Of a stretch of 64,000 nt of DNA, positions 16,140 through 25,735 are shown piece by piece. The notes beneath the pieces are model-generated. The model had not been told where the DNA came from, ran no database searches, and worked only from the letters and a program-made list of their open reading frames with translations. Position 1 is the stretch's first letter. Every line of letters begins with the position of its first letter. Source of the stretch: an uncultured Eubacteriales bacterium (lineage in GTDB: Bacteria; Bacillota; Clostridia; Oscillospirales; Acutalibacteraceae); the NCBI GenBank assembly GCA_934647945.1, contig CAKUFK010000009.1, positions 43,477 to 107,476 on the forward strand. Direction: 5' to 3'. The position numbers and the translations under genes are program-made.

Positions 16140-17414
16140 GTGGAACCATATGTAATAACACATTCCTTCATATTTAATAAAAAAATCAGTCGTTATCTGC
16201 CCGGCGGAGAACATTCGAATTTTTTTCATGATACCTCAAACCGATTACATTTCAGACAAATAAGGGGAAGTCGTTGTGTCGATTTAGACGGCAATGAATA
16301 CGTGGATCTATATAATGGCTCCGGATCGGTATTCCTCGGGTACGGTTATCCGGACTTCATATCATCTTTGAGGCATTGTATCGATCAAAACCTTATACCA
16401 CGGCAGAGTGAACTCGAATGGGAAACCGCACAATACCTGGCAGAAGCCATTCCCTGTTGTGAACAAGTGCGGTTTGGCCTCAGCGGAACCGAAATGGTGA
16501 CAAATGCCCTGCGTCTGGCCCGGGCCTTTACTGGACGGGAGATTATTATCCGGTTCCAAGGGCATTATCATGGATCCAGCGACAGCATGCTACCCAATAA
16601 TATTAAAAATCGAACCAGTCAAAACTCAACGGTTATTGAACTGCCATGGAACGATGCTGATAAATTGGAGAGTTGTCTGCGTAATTATCCCGTTGCAGCC
16701 ATCATTATGGAACCCATCTGCATTAACGGTTGGGGCATTGAACCCCTCGCAGGTTATCTGGAAAAAACACGCGAATTATGCAACCGGTTCGGTTCCTTGC
16801 TTATTTTCGATGAGATTATTACCGGGGTCAGAACGGGACTGGGTGGAATACAAAAAAACACGTCTGTTACACCCGATCTCAGCCTGTTTGGCAAAAGCAT
16901 AGGAAATGGTATACCGATAACCGTTTTGGTCGGCAAACGGTCGATTATGAGCTTATACGAAAAAAGGCAGTTGGTGCACGGAGGTACCTTTAACGGACAT
17001 GTTCTGGGGCTGGCTGCTATCCGATCGACCTTTTCCTCCTTAGTCCGACAGCCACAGGCCTATACCGCCTTAGAAGAAAAGGTGGAAAGGCTTCAAACCA
17101 TTATTTTACATGCCGCCAACGAATGCAATTTAGAAATGGTAATACAGGGAGGCCCCAATTGCCTTGTTCTTAATTGCTCGAAAACGCCAATTCGCCATTA
17201 CGATGAATGTACTAAGAGAATACAGCGAAATAATCATTTGATACGCCAGTATTTACGTCGAACCGGGATCTTGACGGCCCCGCTTCTTCGATTGTATCCA
17301 AACATGATGCTTGACAACGATGATCTTATTTTTATGGAGCAAAGATTTTTAACCGCATTCCGGAACGCCCGTCGATGTATCGATTATTTGGATCGTGATA
17401 AACATGCCTTTTGA
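16140..17414 (+). CDS. Class III PLP aminotransferase, glutamate-1-semialdehyde aminotransferase family
   Basis: A fold-type I PLP enzyme like HemL. Its motifs are VDLDGNEYVDLYNGSGSVFLGYGYP (N-terminal dimer region), FGLSGTEMVTNALRLAR (phosphate binding), LLIFDEIITGVRTGLGG (Asp for pyridine N), the PLP lysine in DLSLFGKSIGNGIPI, and HGGTFNGHVLGLAA. ATG 16131 abuts the SD GAGGAG too closely, so GTG 16140 (MEPYVITHSF) is the better start. The enzyme could aminate or isomerise an ACP-bound or free intermediate, as similar aminotransferases do in amino-sugar and natural-product pathways. No other heme genes are nearby, so a HemL role is unlikely. The 3' end overlaps the next gene. Confidence 0.88.
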   Translation: MEPYVITHSFIFNKKISRYLPGGEHSNFFHDTSNRLHFRQIRGSRCVDLDGNEYVDLYNGSGSVFLGYGYPDFISSLRHCIDQNLIPRQSELEWETAQYLAEAIPCCEQVRFGLSGTEMVTNALRLARAFTGREIIIRFQGHYHGSSDSMLPNNIKNRTSQNSTVIELPWNDADKLESCLRNYPVAAIIMEPICINGWGIEPLAGYLEKTRELCNRFGSLLIFDEIITGVRTGLGGIQKNTSVTPDLSLFGKSIGNGIPITVLVGKRSIMSLYEKRQLVHGGTFNGHVLGLAAIRSTFSSLVRQPQAYTALEEKVERLQTIILHAANECNLEMVIQGGPNCLVLNCSKTPIRHYDECTKRIQRNNHLIRQYLRRTGILTAPLLRLYPNMMLDNDDLIFMEQRFLTAFRNARRCIDYLDRDKHAF

Positions 17415-18408
17415 AGAAAAGAATCTGGTACATTACTACCCTGGAAGGCACTGTCTGTATGGTTCCCTATATAACTTATTTAAAAGCTGGGGCAGCGGGC
17501 TTTGTGAACACGACTATTTTATTATGTGCGATGGATTATCCTTTCGGTTCCACAAGAACGAATCCGAAAATTTTATAAGCAACATACTTGATTTTATACA
17601 TGTTGATTATCGTGAGCAGATAAAACGATGCAAAAAGCACTTATCCTTATCGTTACGTATGGATGAGGATAGACTGATCGATTGGTGTTATTGCATTGAA
17701 GTTCTAAAAACAAAACATCCGGTTCTCGCTTTTGTTGATTCCTCTATACTTAATTATCATATATTGGAAAACCCTCTGTCTAATCTTGGGGCTCATACCA
17801 TTATTCTCAATGGCGTGGATCCGGACCATAACGATATAACTTTTGTCGATTCCTATGTTTTGGATGCATCCGGTGACGTCAGAGTCGCCACAGGAACCAT
17901 CCATATGGAAAGGCTGCAAGCCTATGCCCTAGGCCTCTGCTATTTTTCAAATTATGATAAAGACCGCGAACCCGGACCAAAGACCATAGTAACCCTTTTT
18001 AAGCATTCGCTTGTCAATTATTTGAGTGAGCGCCCCGGTCATGAAGGGGGGCACGTCGCCTTAGAGCAAATACTGAGAGGCCTAATACAACTGATGCATA
18101 TGTATAAACAGGATTATTACGAAAATATGATTGCCCTGGTCTTCCTGATGAAAGCGTATTTTACATCGGCTTTAAGCTATGTAAAAGGGGCGGCTGTTCA
18201 TTATCTAGGGTTAGCTCCGGATGCACAAAATCAAATTGTGCATGATATCGGCATCCTGGAACAAGAGTGGAAAGCCTTCTTCTTACGTTGCTTGTCGATT
18301 CAACCGGAAAAGCTTTTAAACGAGGCCGATAAAGCCATGAGCAGCGGGCTGCATGCCGCTGCTCTCCAAAAAAAATTTTTTAAGAATATATTATCATCGA
18401 TGAGCTAA
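17404..18408 (+). CDS. BtrH-like acyltransferase
   Basis: The best BtrH_N match in the island. The N-terminus YYPGRHCLYGSLYNLFKSWGSGLCEHDYFIMCDGLSFRF follows the family's HC....L...G..LSE...FG...G..F pattern, with the Cys as probable nucleophile. HPVLAFVDSSILNYHILE and NLGAHTIILNGVDPDHNDITFVDSY give the His and Asp strands. The remaining 150 residues are helical. The frame extends to 17395, but MPFEEKN at 17404 is a reasonable start. The gene overlaps the aminotransferase by a few codons, so the two are translationally linked. The predicted role is transfer of an ACP-bound acyl group to an amine, by analogy with BtrH. Confidence 0.75.
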   Translation: MPFEEKNLVHYYPGRHCLYGSLYNLFKSWGSGLCEHDYFIMCDGLSFRFHKNESENFISNILDFIHVDYREQIKRCKKHLSLSLRMDEDRLIDWCYCIEVLKTKHPVLAFVDSSILNYHILENPLSNLGAHTIILNGVDPDHNDITFVDSYVLDASGDVRVATGTIHMERLQAYALGLCYFSNYDKDREPGPKTIVTLFKHSLVNYLSERPGHEGGHVALEQILRGLIQLMHMYKQDYYENMIALVFLMKAYFTSALSYVKGAAVHYLGLAPDAQNQIVHDIGILEQEWKAFFLRCLSIQPEKLLNEADKAMSSGLHAAALQKKFFKNILSSMS

Positions 18409-18430
18409 ACCGGCACAAAAGGAGTGCGCT

Positions 18431-20050
18431 ATGAAAAATAAGATAGTCTTACTATCTATTATAAACCAAAACATGCGAGGAATGTACGAGGATTATGGGC
18501 CGTCATCCATCGCCGCCACAATGCGCTCTAAAGGATTTGACGTTCTGCTGTTATCTGAACAGGAAACCTCTGTTAGCTTTCAGGAAATAATTGACTTCAA
18601 GCCTTTTATTATCGGATTTAGTGTATATAAGGTCTCCAAGGAATCCGTCTATCGGGTATGCCGGAGATTAAAAGCCTACCTGCCGGATGCCATTTTCATT
18701 GCAGGAGGTATTTACCCCAGTTACAACCATATCGCGATTTTACAAGAGTGTCCTGAAATCAATGCGGCCATATGGGGCGAGGGCGAGGCGGCATTTGCGG
18801 ATTTGGTTCAAGCTTATTCCGGCTATTCGGACATCTCCGACGTTCCTAACGTCACCTATCGGCGCGGCGAATCCATTCAGGTCAATAAACCCGCTCAGCT
18901 TATAGAGAATCTAGATGCCTTGCCTTTTGAATCGCGGGACATTCTTAAGCGCAACAAACTGCGCGTTGCGCAAATTTCCACTTCACGCGGTTGTACTGGC
19001 CATTGTACTTTTTGTGCTAAACAGTTATTTTGGGCAAAGTGGCGTGGACGCAGTGTCGCCAACGTCGTAAAGGAGATCGAGGAAATACAGAAGCTATACG
19101 GTATCGATGCTTTTTATTTCATCGACAGCAGCTTGGAGGATCCGGACGGAGGCAAAAAACGTTTATGGGATTTAATAAATGAAATACTGCATAGGAAATT
19201 AAAAATTTATTTTTTTGCTAATTTCCGAGCCGATTTTGTACGTACCGCTTCTCCAGAATTGATGCGTTCTTTGGTTTCGGCCGGTCTGTGCGGAGCTTGT
19301 ATTGGACTCGAGTCTTTTAACGACGACGATCTAAAGCTGTATGGGAAAATCGCAACTGCGGAAGATAATCACCGCATTATCAAATTATTTCGTCAATTTG
19401 ATATACATATCCAACCAGGCTTTATCAATATCAACCCATATACTACCCTCGACGGCCTCCGCCAAAACATTCGTAGTTTGAAGCAATATAAAATGTTGTG
19501 CAACCGTTCGATGTTTCTCAATCAGCTTTCCATATTTCAAGGTACTGCTATTCATAAAAAACTGCAACACGACGGTTTGATAAAAAAAGGGGAATTCAGA
19601 GAAAACGGTTATAATTTTGTAAACTCTGCCGTTGAAAAGCTCGTTGAATTTTTACAGACCTATATAGCACTCATCCCCGATCATTATAATCGCAATCTGA
19701 ATGCCGTCAGCTATTTGGCGAACGATTTTATGACTCTATTTCATTATTTCAAACGAAAATATGGGCATGTAGGGCCTCTTACAGCTCCCATCCAATCCTT
19801 TGATCACCAAATCCATCAGCAAATCGATATTATAAATGAAATCGTAGCCGTCTGGTATGAGCGCCTGCTAGATTTTATTGAACAAGACCGTTCCAACCCG
19901 GAAATTACAGCCATGTCAAACGAGTTGCTTTTATCCGATCGACTTAAAAAAACGGCTGATTCCATGCATGAACTGAAAAACAATTTGTTCATAGAAGCTG
20001 CCAGAGCGGGGACCAGCTATCTGGATGATCTCACACGTGTCGTTTTTTAA
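18431..20050 (+). CDS. B12-binding-type radical SAM protein (3 of 6)
   Basis: A 539-aa enzyme. Residues about 1-130 form a cobalamin-binding-like domain (IAATMRSKGFDVLLLSE, IIGFSVYKVS, IFIAGGIYPSYN), without the DxHxxG histidine. The radical SAM motif is C188-TGH-C-TF-C195. DAFYFIDSSLEDPDGG and LCGACIGLESFNDDDLKLYGK are the usual later core strands. The C-terminal 200 residues are helical and lineage-specific. SD AAAGGAG precedes ATG 18431. Members of this class methylate unactivated carbons or phosphinates, or do radical rearrangements. The lack of the His suggests base-off binding if cobalamin is used at all. Confidence 0.85.
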   Translation: MKNKIVLLSIINQNMRGMYEDYGPSSIAATMRSKGFDVLLLSEQETSVSFQEIIDFKPFIIGFSVYKVSKESVYRVCRRLKAYLPDAIFIAGGIYPSYNHIAILQECPEINAAIWGEGEAAFADLVQAYSGYSDISDVPNVTYRRGESIQVNKPAQLIENLDALPFESRDILKRNKLRVAQISTSRGCTGHCTFCAKQLFWAKWRGRSVANVVKEIEEIQKLYGIDAFYFIDSSLEDPDGGKKRLWDLINEILHRKLKIYFFANFRADFVRTASPELMRSLVSAGLCGACIGLESFNDDDLKLYGKIATAEDNHRIIKLFRQFDIHIQPGFININPYTTLDGLRQNIRSLKQYKMLCNRSMFLNQLSIFQGTAIHKKLQHDGLIKKGEFRENGYNFVNSAVEKLVEFLQTYIALIPDHYNRNLNAVSYLANDFMTLFHYFKRKYGHVGPLTAPIQSFDHQIHQQIDIINEIVAVWYERLLDFIEQDRSNPEITAMSNELLLSDRLKKTADSMHELKNNLFIEAARAGTSYLDDLTRVVF

Positions 20051-20081
20051 AGCAAATCGTATTTGAGAGGTGCCGTTAATT

Positions 20082-21587
20082 ATGCGAATCTGTTTTTTAA
20101 GCCCCCCGCAAAGGTATAAGAACAAACGCACGTCTTCCTTCACTTCGCTAAATGAATATCTAGGAATTGCATATGCGGTCTCATTATTACGCCATCATGG
20201 TTTGCAGGCCGATATACTGTATTTTGATACGGAGTCAATCAACTGTACCGCCATATGTCAGGAAATAGAAAATAAAGGATATACGATGATTGGCTTTCCT
20301 TCATATTACTACAGCCAAATTCAGTTGGCGCGCATCATGAACACGGTTCACCGGAAAAATCCCGACGCTTTCTTCTTTGTCGGCGGTTTTTTGTCATCAC
20401 TTTCCATCGAGTATTTTCGTAAATTAAAGCATTTACAGTGCGTCATTGTGGGAGAAAGCGAACAAACCCTCCTCGAACTGGCACTCGTATTGAAAAACGG
20501 CGGTGATTGGAAAGCGGTTGCCGGGTTGATGTATGTAAAAAACGGTGTGCCATACCGTACTGCGAAAAGGGATTTGATCCCCAATTTGGATTCTCTCCCT
20601 TTTCCCTATCGGGAAGCCGGAGATTTTGACACATTTCCTATGATCACCTCACGCGGATGCTACGGAAGATGTAACTATTGCGGCCTCAATGAATTTTATC
20701 GTCTGTCCAACGGCTGTTTATACCGTAGGCGCAGCCCGGAAAATGTTATAGATGAGATAGTGGAACTAAGAAGCAGCCACGCCGTCAAGCATATCCAGTT
20801 TTCCGACGGGAATTTTCACATAGCCTCACAGTCCGGTCGAAATTGGTTCAATCGGTTTTATACCATCAATAAAAACAAACGACTGCAAGTATCCTATTCC
20901 TGCTATATGCGGGCCAACGAAATAGTAGCGGCTCCCGATTTAATTTCCTTGTTCTGCGAAATCGGGCTTAATCGCTTGTTTATAGGAATTGAGAGCCTTG
21001 TTCAGTCCGATTTGGATTTTTACCACAAAGATATAACGGTCGAGGAAAACATAAAGGCTTTGGACATTGTTGAACGGTTATCAATCGATTACGATCTAGG
21101 GATCATGCTGTTCAATCCCACAACGACTCCCGATACATTACTGGAATTTGTCCAGGTATTACGCCGAATTAAATTTTATCAGACGGCTCGCCATGTAATT
21201 AAGCCGATATCCGTGAATAGTACCGCAATAGCATCCATTGGTACTCCCTTGTATGCCTATGTACAACAACATCATTTGCAAGCAGATAACATACGGGGAT
21301 ATCGCTTTATCGATCCGCGGACGGAAATAATTTATACCTTTATATCCGCATGGAGCGAAACTATACGCCCGCTTATACATCAATGCTTTGACCTGGCTGA
21401 CCGGAGCGCGAACAGCGTGGCTGTAAAAGCTGCCCAGGAGCTGTTTTTCCTCGATTTATCCTTTATTGAAAACACGATATACCGCATATGGTCCCCTGAA
21501 TCCATGCATATGGGTACCGCTGCAATTCCGCCGGATTTCCGCGACCGCCTGTCCGGCATACAAAACATGTTAAACGTGGAGAATTAA
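20082..21587 (+). CDS. B12-binding-type radical SAM protein (4 of 6)
   Basis: A paralogue in layout of the preceding gene. The N-terminal Rossmann domain has LGIAYAVSLLRHHGLQADILYFD, GYTMIGFPSYYYSQIQLA, FFFVGGFLSSLS and VIVGESEQTLLELA. The radical SAM motif is C193-YGR-C-NY-C200. FSDGNFHIASQSGRNWFNRF and RLFIGIESLVQSDLDFYHKD follow. The frame opens at GTG 20070, overlapping a GAGAGG SD. ATG 20082 (MRICFLSPPQ) at 11 nt from that SD is chosen, and the LSPP motif is a typical start for this class. It is separated from its upstream neighbour by about 30 bp, in one operon. Confidence 0.85.
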   Translation: MRICFLSPPQRYKNKRTSSFTSLNEYLGIAYAVSLLRHHGLQADILYFDTESINCTAICQEIENKGYTMIGFPSYYYSQIQLARIMNTVHRKNPDAFFFVGGFLSSLSIEYFRKLKHLQCVIVGESEQTLLELALVLKNGGDWKAVAGLMYVKNGVPYRTAKRDLIPNLDSLPFPYREAGDFDTFPMITSRGCYGRCNYCGLNEFYRLSNGCLYRRRSPENVIDEIVELRSSHAVKHIQFSDGNFHIASQSGRNWFNRFYTINKNKRLQVSYSCYMRANEIVAAPDLISLFCEIGLNRLFIGIESLVQSDLDFYHKDITVEENIKALDIVERLSIDYDLGIMLFNPTTTPDTLLEFVQVLRRIKFYQTARHVIKPISVNSTAIASIGTPLYAYVQQHHLQADNIRGYRFIDPRTEIIYTFISAWSETIRPLIHQCFDLADRSANSVAVKAAQELFFLDLSFIENTIYRIWSPESMHMGTAAIPPDFRDRLSGIQNMLNVEN

Positions 21588-21589
21588 AG

Positions 21590-21997
21590 ATGCATTGCTT
21601 TTCTGTTATTGATAAATGCGGAATGCCCTCGCCGGAAGACTTTATCCGTCCTTTAATTGAGACCTTCCGCCGTTTCGGTTATATAACCAATCAGGGGGCC
21701 AATAGTGAAATTGTGGTGGAAATATCCAGCAAGCCGCGCGAATCATACGGTAACCGCCGGGGTATTATACTTATCAATCAAGATGCATTGACACCAGAAA
21801 CCTATTGTTTATCGGCTGATGATATTTGGAATGTGGATTACCCGATTGATGCGGTGGTGATTATGACACCAGGCGTGGCAGTCAAACAATATTTTTTGCG
21901 CACCCCTTTGTTTTGCATAACGGGGCTAAATTATAACCAGCTGGTCCAGACCCTGGTGAACCGCAATACAACGGCCTTTGACCACACGGGAACTTGA
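21590..21997 (+). CDS. Unrecognised 135-aa island protein
   Basis: A small alpha/beta protein I cannot assign. Strands such as NSEIVVEISSKP, RRGIILINQDAL and DAVVIMTPGVAV suggest a Rossmann-like half-domain. It is coupled by a TTGA overlap to the GT9-like gene, and the order matches the lead-in of the glycosyltransferases. It may therefore be a detached accessory domain. It lacks leader-peptide features, is too structured for a RiPP precursor, and has no Cys, Ser or Gly-rich core. Confidence 0.6.
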   Translation: MHCFSVIDKCGMPSPEDFIRPLIETFRRFGYITNQGANSEIVVEISSKPRESYGNRRGIILINQDALTPETYCLSADDIWNVDYPIDAVVIMTPGVAVKQYFLRTPLFCITGLNYNQLVQTLVNRNTTAFDHTGT

Positions 21998-21999
21998 CA

Positions 22000-23463
22000 A
22001 TGGATGATGAATCAAAACGCCTTGCGCATATGTTTGCACGTACAAAAAAACAGTTGTTTGTCGCCTTCTATTCACATTCGATGCGCAAACAAATTTGTAG
22101 CGTCTTGTTGTCGGCCCACATTCGTTTTTGTCTACTTACGGGTATCGATGCATCATTGCTGCATTCTTTACATAATAACGGCAATTGCACAATAATCGAT
22201 TTAAAAGATGACGTCAGTCGGATAAAGCCGTATATTCTGCCACATGCGGAATCTATGCTTGATAAAAGCGATGCCGCGCCGAGCGTCGATAATGACGACG
22301 CTGTTATTTGGTATCGTGTTCATAACTGCGATCCATACATAGGCATGTATGATTTATTTTATTTGGATGCGGTTCTATTGCATAAACTCATACTATCCGA
22401 TTTTATCCTGAACGATAAGTATATCATACCGATATTCAGTGCTAGACCCACCTATCGCCTCTCAAATTCTTCCGTTTTTCAGAACCGAGCTGCTATGATT
22501 ATTCTGGGCGATGGCATCGGAGATTTTTTTATACTATTACCATTACTCAGACGGCTCATTCGTCGCCTGGAACAAAATGGGCGGCAAATTTTTCTGCTGC
22601 TGGCAGAAAACTGCCTGGTCAAATCCATAATCAACTGTTTTTTCCCATCCATTCGATATGTTTACGTTCCTGATTGGCATCATCTATCTCTGTATCACCG
22701 ATGGTGCCTGCTGTCGGGCCTATTTGCGGATGTTTTTAATTTGCAGCTTAATGGGACAACAAGCCGGCATTTTGCAAACCACATGCACGCCTATGAAATT
22801 TTTAAAAAACAAACCGGCATTCACGAGCCCATTGATTTTGACGAGGTGGCAAGCTGGTTCCGTCATGTAATCACAACAAGTACGCAAACATCAGAAAAGC
22901 GGCGGATAAACAGTCTGATGGAAGGGCAGGAGGATTTTATCGCTTTGCAGGTATGGACGGGACCGCTTGACAAGGATAACCCGAGAGCTGCCGACCCCCA
23001 TATGGCATACGAGCTATGCCGGTTATGTCAGCATGCAGGATATCGGCTGGCGAATACCACTCCCTATCCAACCGGGCGATACACACTGCCCGGTTGTATT
23101 CAGACGGATGGATTGTCTTTGATGGGCGCCCTGTACCTGGTTTCTCACGCGCGAATGTTTATGGGAATTGACAGTTGTATGGGCCATGCGGCCTCATTGC
23201 TGGGCATCGGCAGCGTTACGCTATGGAGCCGGTACCAATCCCCTCTGGAGATATACGCGCAAAATCTGTTTATCAGCTTTCGCCCTCTTCGAAATAATAT
23301 CAGTATCGTACCCGATCCGCCGGACACACCCATAGACGCCTCTCTCGTATTCGATGTGGTAAATAAAATGATGCATAAGAAAATCCCGTTATGTGACAGC
23401 ATGACATATGAAGATTCTCAAAAAAAACAAGGTGTTTTTTATAGTGTGAGGGTAAAGCAGTGA
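22000..23463 (+). CDS. GT9-like (heptosyltransferase-fold) glycosyltransferase
   Basis: A 488-aa GT-B fold protein. The first 150 residues are lineage-specific. The acceptor half starts at MIILGDGIGDFFILLPLLRRLIRRL, matching the 'GxGDxl..P.l..L' motif of GT9. The donor half has FIALQVWTGP, and near 390 HARMFMGIDSCMGHAASLLGIGSVTLWSRYQ, the GxDS..xH.A..lG donor-binding motif. TTG 21994 overlaps the previous stop, but ATG 22000 is a better start. The next gene (23460) is a tandem paralogue, and 11336 is a broken third copy. In Gram-negatives GT9 adds heptose to LPS; in this setting it more likely glycosylates the pathway product or a surface polymer. Confidence 0.75.
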   Translation: MDDESKRLAHMFARTKKQLFVAFYSHSMRKQICSVLLSAHIRFCLLTGIDASLLHSLHNNGNCTIIDLKDDVSRIKPYILPHAESMLDKSDAAPSVDNDDAVIWYRVHNCDPYIGMYDLFYLDAVLLHKLILSDFILNDKYIIPIFSARPTYRLSNSSVFQNRAAMIILGDGIGDFFILLPLLRRLIRRLEQNGRQIFLLLAENCLVKSIINCFFPSIRYVYVPDWHHLSLYHRWCLLSGLFADVFNLQLNGTTSRHFANHMHAYEIFKKQTGIHEPIDFDEVASWFRHVITTSTQTSEKRRINSLMEGQEDFIALQVWTGPLDKDNPRAADPHMAYELCRLCQHAGYRLANTTPYPTGRYTLPGCIQTDGLSLMGALYLVSHARMFMGIDSCMGHAASLLGIGSVTLWSRYQSPLEIYAQNLFISFRPLRNNISIVPDPPDTPIDASLVFDVVNKMMHKKIPLCDSMTYEDSQKKQGVFYSVRVKQ

Positions 23464-24923
23464 ACCAAATAAAAATGTATGCATCCTCTCTGCGTCACAA
23501 AATCCTTATTCTTTGTTGCAGCTACAACGACATAGAGGCCGTCATTCAGGCAATCAAATTATGGGTATCAAACTGGTATATACTGCATCCGATCGATCCA
23601 AAGAAAGATCTGCCGGCTGGTTATACTCTGGTTGAAAGCACCTTTCTTTTGCGCAACACAAAAAATTTTTTCCAGTCGTTGGACAGTGATTCCCCTGCCG
23701 GTGTGGTATATTCGGCGAGTCAGATATGCAATCCCTATGCGGCTGTCCTGTTTTCCTGGCTGGGTTGCGATAATGCAAATTTCCATTCGCTGGAACAAAT
23801 ATTTGCGCAGGAATTGTTGGTACCGCCCGGATATTGGCGATTCAGTATGTATTTTTCAAAGGGCAAGCCCACTATGGTATTTACTAACGATATGCACAAG
23901 CGCTCATTTATCCCTTCCGTTAAGCCCGCGGCTTTGTTTTTTGCTGATGGAATCGGAGATTTTTTTATTCTTTTCGAACTACTTGACGAATGGCTGACAA
24001 TTACCGACAGCAAAACCGTTTATATCATAACGCCGGTCGGCCTGCCTGCTGCTCCTCTGCTGCGGCTTCTGTTGTCCCGATCCTATAGGCCCACCATTCA
24101 ATTTTACGAAGTCGACAACTTATATATGATGGAAACATATTATGAGGCCTGTCTCCAAACCGGTTGCTTTTCCAATTGTTATTATCTTACTACCAGCGAT
24201 AAGGCTCAGGTGCCGTTCGATATTGGAATGCACCAGTATGATATTTATCGAACGGAACTATTTGGACATCAAAAATTCTCAAAGTCCATCGATTTCGATT
24301 GGGTGAGACACAAAATTTTTGATGCCGTACCGCCGGTAGAAAAACCATGGATTACGTACCAATTGGAGCATTCCTCCCATCCAAACGTTGGTTTCCAATT
24401 TTGGACTGGACCTTCTGCACAAGATTCCACACGTTCATGGCCCCCAGAGCCAGTGGCCCAATTTAGTGATCTCTGTCAAGGAGCCTTTACTTTGTTTTGC
24501 CTGACCCCCTCACCCCCGGCTTATCGCAATACCTTGGCAAATATGGTACAAGCCGATTTTCTCTCCTTATTTGGTATGCTGTATTTACTTTCCCAAATGG
24601 ATTATTTTGTTGGTATCGACAGCTGCTGCGGTCATGCCGCCTCTTTTTTCCGCATACCAAATATAACCATCTGGAACCGATATCAGACGACAACTATGTT
24701 TAAAAAAGGCGATACCCCGCTGAGTCTACGGCCATTATGGAAAAATTTCAGCATGGAAATCGATGAAAATACCAAATATGTACCGCCCGACATAGCTTTT
24801 CAGGTACTATGCCAAATTCACAACGGACAAATACAATGGCCGGATCGTCCCCTTACGTATCGGGACAGCCTTAACGGACTAAACATCCGACGGATATATA
24901 GCGCAGATGATCCGCGTTTGTGA
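23460..24923 (+). CDS. GT9-like glycosyltransferase, tandem paralogue
   Basis: A paralogue of the preceding gene, joined to it by a GTGA overlap (GTG start, GAGGG upstream). ALFFADGIGDFFILFELLDEWL is the GxGD motif, VGFQFWTGPSAQDSTRSW the donor-domain lead-in, and MDYFVGIDSCCGHAASFFRIPNITIWNRYQ the GxDS..GH.A motif. Length (487 aa) equals that of its partner. Tandem, equal-length and diverged copies suggest two sequential sugar transfers, or a heterodimer. Confidence 0.75.
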   Translation: MNQIKMYASSLRHKILILCCSYNDIEAVIQAIKLWVSNWYILHPIDPKKDLPAGYTLVESTFLLRNTKNFFQSLDSDSPAGVVYSASQICNPYAAVLFSWLGCDNANFHSLEQIFAQELLVPPGYWRFSMYFSKGKPTMVFTNDMHKRSFIPSVKPAALFFADGIGDFFILFELLDEWLTITDSKTVYIITPVGLPAAPLLRLLLSRSYRPTIQFYEVDNLYMMETYYEACLQTGCFSNCYYLTTSDKAQVPFDIGMHQYDIYRTELFGHQKFSKSIDFDWVRHKIFDAVPPVEKPWITYQLEHSSHPNVGFQFWTGPSAQDSTRSWPPEPVAQFSDLCQGAFTLFCLTPSPPAYRNTLANMVQADFLSLFGMLYLLSQMDYFVGIDSCCGHAASFFRIPNITIWNRYQTTTMFKKGDTPLSLRPLWKNFSMEIDENTKYVPPDIAFQVLCQIHNGQIQWPDRPLTYRDSLNGLNIRRIYSADDPRL

Positions 24924-24990
24924 CGATTGCCTGTTTATTTAACCCACTGTCGATTGTTTAATGCATGATTTCTTTTGTAAAGGATTATTT

Positions 24991-25623
24991 ATGATATCGA
25001 TAACGAAGCGTTATTTTCACCAGTTGTTTGGATACGTTGATCTGGCGGTTGATTTCAGTCAAGAAAATAATGAATATACGGTGTATACATGTAAAGACGA
25101 CCTGGATATCATTTTGACACTAGTCCATGTTTTCCGTTCCCGATTCATTGTGGAATTTGGCGTCCAAGCCGGTTTAACAGCCAAGATATTGTTAACCCAG
25201 TTTTCACATATTCAGCAATATGAAGGTGTGGATATCACGAAAGGCGGCACGGTTCCTCTTGCTCATCAACAAAATGAGATTCCGAGCAATGCCGGTCGCC
25301 ATGCAATGGACGATAACCGCTTTCATCTGACATTACGGCCGAGGGGAACCAGGGACCTCTCGCCTCAGAAGTTACGCGGAGCCGATTTTATTTTTATCGA
25401 CGGTGATCACTCTGCTTCGGGCGTTGCATACGATACCGAACTGGCCTATAGCATTTTGCGAGGCAGAGGTATCGTCTGCTGGCATGATTATGGAACGGAA
25501 TCGGGCGTGACACAGTTTCTGGACGGTCTCGACACATATCAGCCTCAAATCTGCCATGTGCTGCACACCTCCGTTTGTTTTCATATCTTTACAGGGTTGC
25601 AAGCAAACCGATTTAATAAATAA
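24991..25623 (+). CDS. Class I SAM methyltransferase (Methyltransf_24-like)
   Basis: A 210-aa methyltransferase. RFIVEFGVQAGLTAKILL is a relaxed motif I, YEGVDITKGG follows as motif II, and DFIFIDGDHSASGVAYDTELAYSILRGRGIVCWHDYGT is the strong hallmark of the Methyltransf_24 group (IDGDHSY..V..D...al..L..GG....HD). The frame opens at 24961, but ATG 24991 has AAAGGA at good spacing. Members methylate sugars, O- or N-groups in natural products and glycans. It sits between the glycosyltransferases and two SPASM radical SAM genes. Confidence 0.82.
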   Translation: MISITKRYFHQLFGYVDLAVDFSQENNEYTVYTCKDDLDIILTLVHVFRSRFIVEFGVQAGLTAKILLTQFSHIQQYEGVDITKGGTVPLAHQQNEIPSNAGRHAMDDNRFHLTLRPRGTRDLSPQKLRGADFIFIDGDHSASGVAYDTELAYSILRGRGIVCWHDYGTESGVTQFLDGLDTYQPQICHVLHTSVCFHIFTGLQANRFNK

Positions 25624-25735
25624 GGGGGGGCGGCGGAAGCTGAATGATGGAATCCACAGCGACATAAGCGGCTATCCGGCTGTTCGTTTAAATGACAGAT
25701 ATTCGAGCCGCTTTTCCAACGGAAGGAATAATGAT

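Noticed and set aside
21590..21997. RiPP precursor for the neighbouring radical SAM enzymes
   Set aside because: 135 residues with regular strand/helix pattern, no leader/core split and no repeated core; looks like a folded domain.
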